Source: Annulohypoxylon bovei var. microspora (lineage: Eukaryota > Ascomycota > Sordariomycetes > Xylariales > Hypoxylaceae). Taken from it: a stretch of DNA of 64,000 bases. Positions 56,965 to 64,000 of this stretch are shown here, in pieces (position 1 is the first letter of the stretch; every line of letters starts with the position of its first letter). The stretch is from the NCBI GenBank assembly GCA_022836615.1, contig MU405362.1:26462-90461 (forward strand). Direction: 5' to 3'. A program made the position numbers and the translations under genes. The notes below the pieces were generated by a model that saw nothing but the letters and a program-made list of their open reading frames with translations, made no database searches and had not been told where the DNA came from.

Positions 56965-58703
56965 GGTGTCGGGGCGCTTGCGATAATCCGCCAAGCTCGT
57001 TTTCGGTCGAGATCAGTTGTAGCTGCAGCAATCGCCGATCCCAGGGCGTATCTATGATGTAGTTCGTAGGTGCAGTACAGGTAAAACCACGTCGAGCCTT
57101 AGACCCAAGGAGATGAATTCTACCGAGTTCACGGCCGCGGTTATGCCTTTTTGTCAACTTCAAAGCTTGAGGATAGATTGGCTCGGCGGGGTGGTGGGAG
57201 TCGAATCAATTCCAAGGTTCTGAAGTCGTTTCTTGTTGTGTACCTAACACAGTAGAGGTAGGTAGTAAGTACCTTGCTTTTAATTGGTGACGAGGGGAGA
57301 TATGGACAAGTTGCAACCAAGGAGCAGAAAAGCAACTGTCATCCTTGTAAGATTTTGGCGAACCCCCGTTTTTCGGTATGCCAACCCCGTTAGACGTCTT
57401 CAACAATTTAATTTCATAATCTACCGAAGTTTACCCTTAGTAAGCTAACCTCTTTATCTACATACCTACCTACCTACCTACATGGACCTTTTACATGTAC
57501 ATACCCAGTATCGTCGGGTTTATTTCATGTAAATAAACTCGAGATTTCAAACTGTAAATATCATACCTACATACAGTCACTGTCTTCAAAAATATGTAAA
57601 TACTTACCTAGGTACCTAGGTATCTTATAGGTAATTTGTATAAGTCATTCCATTCCCCGCAAGTGAATAAGAGGGTTGACAGCTGCTCTAATAGATGCTA
57701 ACGTGTGCTAATATAATTACCTCCAGGGCTACCTACCTACCTACCTAGTAAGTAGTATATTCTAGGTTAGCTTGGCGTTATTCTAACAAGACACGAGGCA
57801 AACACTTCAAGACTTTACAAGCTCGCTGCTTATAAATCTAAATAATCTAACGATAAAAGCCGAGTATAAAGAACGAGCATTAGTATACCAAGTTGATACT
57901 ATAATATGGTCGCATGAAGACTTTACAAGGCTTTACTTGGAGATTAATATAATAGAAGCTATCTAGATTCTAAACTGAGGCTTCTACATACATACTAACC
58001 TACCTAGGGACCAACGGACCATCTCGGCAAATAGGAAAGGCGTTGCAGATCTTCATCCCCCGCCATCCCCAGAAAAGTAAGGTGTAAAGTGAAGCCAACC
58101 AGTGAATTCACACGACAGATCGACGGCGTCTCCCAACCCATGTTACATCATTCAAAAACTCCCCAAGATGCAAGGAAAGGGCAGGCCGTTGGATCTTGGA
58201 GATGAGAAAGGAAAGCGATAGTATGCCCTGCCCGTAGGAAGATGAGCCGAATCCACCAATCATCATGTACCCGGGTAATTTACCTGCCGTACTATTTGTA
58301 GTAGCTGGTAGATGTAATAATAGTAAGTCGTGGCAGTAGAATGAATCCTCATGGATGTGGGTGAGAGGCGCGTCTCGATTAATCTAGGAAAATTCCGCGA
58401 CGGCTCATCTATCTTTTACCTACTCATGTCTCCCATTGACAATTGATGCTGTACCACACTTCTATAGCTCCATCCACAGATTTCAGTAATCTGGGTACGA
58501 TTGTTTTTTCATCAAGCAGCCGTGTCTGGGAATCTCGTGTTGGGCATGTCGCACAGTGGTAGCTGTACTGCAATCGCTGCGTCGCGGACGGTCGAGGATA
58601 GCCAGTCAATATGCTGGCTTGTGTGATATTCTAATGCCGCAGACCGTTCCACGTTCTCTCTAACGTCAATAGCCGATCGTACCTGCGTTGTCCCCCCACG
58701 AGG
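56965..58703. promoter_or_regulatory. Divergent promoter region (SEC23 / gene at 58704)
   Basis: TACC/CTAC repeats lie at 57460-57482 and 57730-57750, and two adjacent ACCTAGGT palindromes at 57606 and 57614. Short ORFs near 57000-57400 are probably leader sequence of SEC23. No other gene was recognised. Confidence 0.45.
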
Positions 58704-61613
58704 ATGGGCTCGCCTATCTTGGAAGAGCGATCATCGAAGCTTTCGAGATTGCTTCACTCCCGGTCGGCCTCCAACATGTTCGATATCGTCAACAGCTCTC
58801 TCAATACCACCAGGGCCAACTCACCATCAAGCTCTTATTTATCGTCCCAATACCACATTGGTGCATCAAGTGAGAGCGGGAGATGGTCGATAAAATCCCT
58901 AAAAAGAGAATGGAAAGCTAGAACTCATGCCCGCTCATTATCACACTTCCCTGATGGCAGAGTACTAGATAAGACGAATGGCGAACATGACAATGCGGTG
59001 ACATATTTACCTAGTCGGAATGGTCACATTTCGCGATTTAGGTCGAAGTCATCTTCTGGCGCCCTCCTAGGTCGGGTGCCTGATCATCAAGAGTGGCCAG
59101 AGAGAATTTCGTCAAGAAAAGGTTGGAGCCATCCACTAAGAACGAGTGTCTCCTCAAAGACTCTCTCTCGGATTATTTGTTCGGAGGATACGACACCAGA
59201 GACCCAATCCTCGGTTAGGATAGATGCGAGTCGGTCTAGGTCATCGACGAGGGTAACTACCGAAGTTGCTGGGGGATGCTATGATTATCAAGCCACGGTT
59301 CAAGTTAAGCAACCTGCATCGGATAGTGGGCTTGATGACAGAAATGGAACGAGCGCGCGAAAAGTCCCGACCCAGTCCAGGCCTAGCAATCCCCATCGAC
59401 GCCCCACGCTTTCCAGGGGAGCATCCAAGAATTCATTAACAATATCGATCGAAAACCACGGACAGCGAACTGGGCAATTAAACCTAGCTTATTCGGGAAT
59501 CTCAACCTCCTCCCAGTCAGGTGACAGCGGGATTCTTCCACAACAAACTCTTGCACCTCCTAAAGATCCTCTACTACCCGACTCGCCTGGATTTCCTACG
59601 ATGTTAGCAGCGATGACCTTCCCCTCTCCGCCAACAACAACCTCAAGACCGCCCTCATCAGACAGAAGTATCGGCTCAACAACACCTTATCAAGCGAGTA
59701 TCACTGACCCGCCGACGGTACGACCTCGTACATCGAGCAAGCGCGCATGTACGTCTAATGGTGTACTCACAGCTTCACTCAATGAACTGTTAATGCAACC
59801 TACGAGGCCAATCCACAAACTTCCCGGGCCTAATGACGCTTCGCATCTTGGTTCTGCGTCAGAGAAATGTCTAACAAGTAGCACCGATGGAAAATCAGTA
59901 GCTATAGCTACAGGGATGGAAAACGCGTCACTGGTCACGGACGACTTAAAGTCGCGGCCTTCGTCTGGTGCATCTTCTACGAAGGCCGGGACTGGTTGCG
60001 ATTCGGTGACATCCGCGACAACTGACAACGCGAATTCACAACGGCTATCCCAATTGAGTGACATCACGGCGATGACAAGCTCGCGCCAAGGATCCCCCAC
60101 CACTGCTGGCTCTGGGACGTGCACCGCTGATGTAAACGAGAGCACGTCGTCTCCTAACAGGGTGACCCATCGCTTTTGCTCCTCGCTCCCAACAATAAGT
60201 CCAACCCTAGCACAGTCCTATTATAAGAAGGATCTAAATTTGACAAATTTAACACTTCGGGGTTGCAATCAAAGCTTAGGTGGCAGGGCTGTCTCGGACA
60301 TGCCGATAGCAAATTTCGCGAGCCGCGATGTAAACGGGCGAACGAGTATCGTGGAGCGGAGAATGGCACGGAGAGCTAAAGTACAGGCCTACAAAAGACG
60401 AGACCTAGACGCAGCAAAGTCCGCCCTTAGGACTGCAGCACTCGAACCGATGGCCCTCGAGTCTACAGGTTCTCCCATTCTCGGACGGTTTACTGACAAG
60501 GCCGCTCACCCACGAAAATTATCGCCGCGAGAACTATCACACGCGAGTATTGATCATGTAGTCCCCTCGCTACCTAGAGAAGACCTTGCTTTGTCAAGGC
60601 TAGGGCAAATAGCCTCCAACGCTAGTAGTCTAGAAATACTTGGGACCACTCCAGCGACCTCTGTTCTAGGTAATGACTGCACGCTTTCTCCTATCATGAC
60701 GATAGAAATAGTCCCGGAGTATTCTTCCGATTTACTTCCGGGACAGGCAATAAATGAAATCGCCATATCACCCATCATGGTTGTCGCGGACCTGAAATCT
60801 CAGCCGGGTTCACAAATGTTGTCCATATCTTCGGTACACTCGCCAGCAACTACCTACACGCCTTCTAGACCAGCCCTTAAACACAGGCTGAAAATAATAC
60901 CACAGACCCGTCCAAGACCCGTGTCAGTAATGATGCACCGAAATCCTACGACGGGCGATATCGAGCGTACTGTATCCAGCACCAGCAAAACCAATCGCCA
61001 CAGCTTCATGAGCATGCCATCACTTCCCCCATCACCTAGCTCTCCGTCAATCAGGAGAAGAAGTCACCCACCTGTGCCTTTCTCATGGACACCGTCACCT
61101 ACGGTTTGGGATCCTACAGAACCCTTGGAACAGCTAGTAGCCAATAATAGCGATCAAGAAGAAGAAGAAGAAGAAGAATACAGAGAAACCAAATTTCGCG
61201 TTACGTCGATGAAGGAACGGCTACAGCGAGCGAAGTTAGCTAAAGAGGAGGAAATATCCCAGTTAGTGGAAAAATCGTTTAATGCGAGTAAACCCGGGGG
61301 ATCCATTCGAGGGGAGATTGAGAAGTCCCAGGGAGAACAGATCGAACAGCAGATCGACGGGAGAATACAGCGTCTCGAGGAGAACGGGGACGCTTGGCTT
61401 CGGGTGGTAAAGGGGCTCTTAGAGAACATGTCCAGAACTCTTCACGATATACGAGAAGAGAACAGCACGGGAGGGTTAACGATGAACGAATTTACTGTCA
61501 ATCTTGATGCCGAGGCAAGACGAATATCTTGCAATCCCCCTACACCCATCGTTACTTCTCCAACTACGCCCGGTTTTGGCAATGAAGTTGGAGCCGTAAA
61601 AACATCTAGTTAA
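58704..61613 (+). CDS. Unrecognised large disordered protein with C-terminal coiled coil
   Basis: This is a single exon of 969 residues starting MGSPILEERSSKLSRLLHSR. Most of it is Ser/Thr/Pro-rich and probably disordered, with many SP/TP sites that could be phosphorylated. Structured-looking parts are RRMARRAKVQAYKRRDLDAA (about 555-575, basic helix) and a C-terminal helical region at about 815-945. That region begins with a poly-Glu run encoded by GAA repeats (61158-61178) and continues FRVTSMKERLQRAKLAKEEE and LRVVKGLLENMSRTLHDIRE. There is no signal peptide, membrane segment or catalytic motif. Such proteins are common in filamentous ascomycetes and often act at the cell cortex, septum or cytoskeleton; nothing here proves this. 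Confidence 0.78.
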   Translation: MGSPILEERSSKLSRLLHSRSASNMFDIVNSSLNTTRANSPSSSYLSSQYHIGASSESGRWSIKSLKREWKARTHARSLSHFPDGRVLDKTNGEHDNAVTYLPSRNGHISRFRSKSSSGALLGRVPDHQEWPERISSRKGWSHPLRTSVSSKTLSRIICSEDTTPETQSSVRIDASRSRSSTRVTTEVAGGCYDYQATVQVKQPASDSGLDDRNGTSARKVPTQSRPSNPHRRPTLSRGASKNSLTISIENHGQRTGQLNLAYSGISTSSQSGDSGILPQQTLAPPKDPLLPDSPGFPTMLAAMTFPSPPTTTSRPPSSDRSIGSTTPYQASITDPPTVRPRTSSKRACTSNGVLTASLNELLMQPTRPIHKLPGPNDASHLGSASEKCLTSSTDGKSVAIATGMENASLVTDDLKSRPSSGASSTKAGTGCDSVTSATTDNANSQRLSQLSDITAMTSSRQGSPTTAGSGTCTADVNESTSSPNRVTHRFCSSLPTISPTLAQSYYKKDLNLTNLTLRGCNQSLGGRAVSDMPIANFASRDVNGRTSIVERRMARRAKVQAYKRRDLDAAKSALRTAALEPMALESTGSPILGRFTDKAAHPRKLSPRELSHASIDHVVPSLPREDLALSRLGQIASNASSLEILGTTPATSVLGNDCTLSPIMTIEIVPEYSSDLLPGQAINEIAISPIMVVADLKSQPGSQMLSISSVHSPATTYTPSRPALKHRLKIIPQTRPRPVSVMMHRNPTTGDIERTVSSTSKTNRHSFMSMPSLPPSPSSPSIRRRSHPPVPFSWTPSPTVWDPTEPLEQLVANNSDQEEEEEEEYRETKFRVTSMKERLQRAKLAKEEEISQLVEKSFNASKPGGSIRGEIEKSQGEQIEQQIDGRIQRLEENGDAWLRVVKGLLENMSRTLHDIREENSTGGLTMNEFTVNLDAEARRISCNPPTPIVTSPTTPGFGNEVGAVKTSS

Positions 61614-62788
61614 AGTAAAATCACCCATGTAAATAAGTAAATATAAAAATTAATAAATAGTGTCAGACTAATAATAATAAAACAAATAATGTAACTAAAA
61701 TTTTCCATGTTTCCCAGTTAAGTGGCAGGATTTTTTATTATCAAGGTCATTTTCAATAGCTTGGAGATTTTTCGAATTATCAGCATAATAATCTAAGTAC
61801 TAGGTAAGTAAAACGTATAACCAATGGTTTAAGGCGCTCATCTCATCTGTAAATTCAAATGGGCAATGGCTACACAAACTCAAACAATACCTCTGACTAC
61901 CTGGCAGGCCGGACCCGTGCCCGGACCCGAGTCTAGCTTCACTCCGGCCTTGCCACCGATATCACGGAAGAAGCAAGTCGCAGTGATTTTCTCTCGCATT
62001 CGTCACCATATCTCTTACGATAGGACATAACCAATGCTCCAAGATGCTTCAAGAATATTACCTCTCATCCAGCCAAAATATTTCAGTGCCCTCTCCCTCA
62101 CGAGTCTCGCCACTCACAGCACTCCTCGTCCTCGTAGACACGTTGTGCTATAGACTAACTTGGGCAGGCGGTATACTACAATTTGCTACAAGTCAGTTGC
62201 TCTAAAAGACTGGTTCCCAATGTTGCGGCTTCTCGGCCTCCACTCTGTCAGACAGGTTACATATATTGCATAGACCAGGTTTCGTCATTGAAATCCTCAA
62301 CAGCTATGCCTTTAATCACGAACGCGTGTACCATGTACCTTCGTCTAGTCAATGAGACCATATGCTGCATATTAGTAGCAGGCTCTAATATGAACATGGC
62401 GCTTGGTCTTGTAAAGGTGTGAAATTCATGCTATATACCTATTTTTAAAAAGGGTTCGAGGTTGATAGCCGGAGAAGACTGAAAAAGTAAGTTTATGTAA
62501 GATCCAGATTACATAACGTACACGCACAATTTTTCAAGGAGTCCTAGGGAAATATTGAGATCTTCCCCTGCTTTGACAACAATCAGGTATGCCTTGAGAT
62601 TATTTACAACATTATAGTTAGTTATATGTAGTATATATATATATTGGCAGAACGCTTTCGCAGGTAGTCGTCCATAAATCAACAGGGTATCTTTTCGTAA
62701 TAATATCCGACGCGGGACCAGCTCTCCATGTCTGATCACCGCAACGTCACTAGCCTACGCCTCCTACGTACGTTGGGTCACATGACCA
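61614..62788. other. Intergenic with a possible gene remnant
   Basis: This lies between two convergent genes. It is AT-rich except about 61866-62030 and 62090-62200, which have more codon-like composition. The possible remnant is listed separately. A TATATATATAT tract lies at about 62632-62644. Confidence 0.4.
61866..62030 (+). pseudogene. Possible remnant of a membrane transporter N-terminus
   Basis: A 54-codon frame starts ATG and reads MATQTQTIPLTTWQAGPVPG, then PESSFTPALPPISRKKQVAV, and stops soon after. The PL..W..GPVPGP pattern followed by a basic stretch resembles the cytosolic leader of fungal MFS transporters, but no transmembrane helices follow in frame. A hydrophobic frame (PLTALLVLVDTLCYRLTWAG) begins near 62110 and is also closed early. 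This may be a decayed gene, or a small two-exon gene. The call is weak. Confidence 0.22.
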
Positions 62789-63571
62789 CTACACATTCGC
62801 GCTAGCTAACGAGACCGAAAACGCCATCATCAAAATAACTCCAACTAAATTAGGCGACTTTCCGAGCCACCCGGCACTTTCATCTTTAGTGTCATCTTGT
62901 GCGGGGACAACCTCTCCTGACGAGGCAACGATAGTCTGGCCGGAGGGATACCTGATGTTGTACACCGGCGCAGACGTCAGAGTGGCAGGGTCGCCGAGCG
63001 TGCTTGGGCAGCTCGCCTGGTTTGCGGTCGGCCAGTCCAGCGTGCACACCTCGTCGTGGCCCCAGAAGCAGGTGGGGTCGAGGATGTTGTAGAGGACGTA
63101 GTTCTTCGCGACCCAGCTGTCGGGCAGGGCGAGGCAGCTAGCCAGGAAGTTCATGCTGTTGGAGGCGCTAAGGGGGAGCTTGCTGCCGTCGGTGTGGATC
63201 AGGTCCGCGCACGCGGACGCGTCCACGTCGGCGTAGCTCATGGCGATAGCCCCGCCCGCCGTCGGCCGCTCCGTCGCCGAGTACCCCGTGTACAGGTAGT
63301 TCCAGGCGTCGTAGCTGACGTCGTGGGCGCCCTGCGACTGGTCCACGCGCAGCAGGTGGACGGTCCGGTCCTCGTACGTCAGCGACACGCAGACGTTGGT
63401 GCAGTCGACGGAGCCGGGCCAGTACGCGACGCGGTTGGTGTTCACCTTGCACCCGAGCACGCCGACCGAGGACGAGTAGCTGTCGTGGGGCGTCACCCAC
63501 ACGGCGCCGCCATCGGCCGCGACGCGCGACGCCACCCCGACGGACACCAGGAGTGCGGTTATGCGGCGCAT
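62789..63571 (-). CDS. Secreted, probably GPI-anchored Cys-rich protein
   Basis: This is a single exon of 260 residues. A signal peptide covers residues 1 to about 19 (MRRITALLVSVGVASRVAA). The mature part has eight cysteines, in GCKV, DCTNVC, ACAD, SCLA, TCFW, VCTL and SCPS, enough for four disulfides. It ends in a short hydrophobic segment (LVGVILMMAFSVSLASANV) preceded by small residues (DESAGWLGKSPN), as in GPI-anchored wall or membrane proteins. Aromatic-rich blocks (YDAWNYLYTGYSA, GGAIAMSYADVDASACADLI) suggest a compact beta fold. I recognise this only as a conserved fungal secreted-protein type, with no assigned activity. The coding sequence is much richer in G+C than its flanks, which also produces a long spurious frame on the plus strand. 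Confidence 0.8.
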   Translation of the reverse strand: MRRITALLVSVGVASRVAADGGAVWVTPHDSYSSSVGVLGCKVNTNRVAYWPGSVDCTNVCVSLTYEDRTVHLLRVDQSQGAHDVSYDAWNYLYTGYSATERPTAGGAIAMSYADVDASACADLIHTDGSKLPLSASNSMNFLASCLALPDSWVAKNYVLYNILDPTCFWGHDEVCTLDWPTANQASCPSTLGDPATLTSAPVYNIRYPSGQTIVASSGEVVPAQDDTKDESAGWLGKSPNLVGVILMMAFSVSLASANV

Positions 63572-64000
63572 AATCTGAGATTAGGTATGTACGTACTTAG
63601 GTACGTACAGTGTGTATAATGAGCGACTAAAGACTGTATTATTTATTATTATGACGTAAAAGAGCGACGACGATATAATGAGCGGCTGCGCGCCTCTGCG
63701 GCGGCGGCGGTAGCTAGCTAGCTCTGGCAAGCGGCCGACATCCAAACCATCACTGGTGAAAAGACGATTGAGACAATTAATTAGTAAAAAACATCGTGAG
63801 GCGGGAAAAACCGCCCACAACGCGATGCGCCTCATAAGATTTTCGTTAAATGAGATGGCCGCCAAACCCGGTTAGCGTCTGGTCCGGTGTCGCAACTAGA
63901 GCTTGTATGGAGGCCCGTTCGTACAACTGTGCATTTTCAATTTTTAGTTTTTAATTTTACCTAAAAGGGTAAGGTGTATCCCAACCGCGCGAAATTTATC
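63572..64000. other. Upstream flank of the secreted protein gene
   Basis: This is presumably the promoter of the minus-strand gene. GGCGGCGGCGG and TAGCTAGCTAGCT tracts lie at about 63698-63722. No gene was seen before the window ends. Confidence 0.45.

Noticed and set aside
63056..63619. 187-codon plus-strand frame opposite the secreted protein gene
   Set aside because: It is a mirror frame caused by high GC. The minus-strand frame has a signal peptide, regular cysteines and a GPI-like tail, which the plus frame lacks.
1..64000. CRISPR arrays, bacterial promoters, ribosome binding sites, rRNA genes
   Set aside because: The window is eukaryotic nuclear DNA. Short repeats present are microsatellites, not spaced arrays, and no rRNA segment was recognised.

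Overview
The window is nuclear DNA of a filamentous ascomycete (Pezizomycotina). Most genes have short introns (about 50-140 bp) with GT..AG ends and CTAAC-like branch sites. The products include families typical of moulds: an FlbD-type Myb regulator, the ECM14 pseudo-carboxypeptidase and a TPR O-GlcNAc transferase that baker's yeast lacks. Sordariomycetes is my best guess for the class; I cannot fix the species.

Layout. 2-4141: 3' end of an unrecognised gene, convergent with SEC39. 4623-5066: a complex I twin-Cx9C subunit in three exons. 5793-7645: an unrecognised fungal protein. 8122-9182: a GC-rich OXNAD1-like oxidoreductase. 9555-12477 (minus): AP-1 gamma-adaptin. 13448-14034: an MGST3-like MAPEG protein. 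14463-16175 (minus): ECM14. 17529-21928: a Sec7+PH Arf exchange factor. 22460-24472 (minus): SRP72. 24473-29666: 5.2 kb without a convincing gene, holding an AT-rich repeat island with an RNA polymerase III-like unit inside it. 29667-36045: three plus-strand genes (a Cys-rich coiled-coil protein, an NCBP3-like cap-binding protein, an unrecognised coiled-coil protein). 36046-40309: gene-poor, simple-sequence-rich DNA. 40310-41488 (minus): flbD-like Myb, with 3.8 kb of low-complexity DNA upstream. 45289-50243 (minus): O-GlcNAc transferase. 51529-51974: a short hAT-type transposon with a perfect 8-bp target duplication. 52730-53516 (minus): ribosomal protein uL11. 54291-56964 (minus): SEC23. 58704-61613: a long disordered protein. 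62789-63571 (minus): a secreted, probably GPI-anchored protein.

How the genes relate. Five genes act in the early secretory or Golgi pathway: SRP72 (ER targeting), SEC23 (ER exit), SEC39 (Golgi-to-ER vesicle tethering), the Sec7 exchange factor (Arf activation) and AP-1 gamma (clathrin sorting at trans-Golgi and endosomes). They do not form an operon or an obvious co-regulated cluster. The remaining genes are dispersed housekeeping and regulatory functions. No secondary-metabolite cluster, CRISPR array, rRNA gene or intact tRNA was seen.

Exon joins were inferred by eye from reading frame, splice signals and family conservation. Family assignments rest on recognised motifs, not on a database search.
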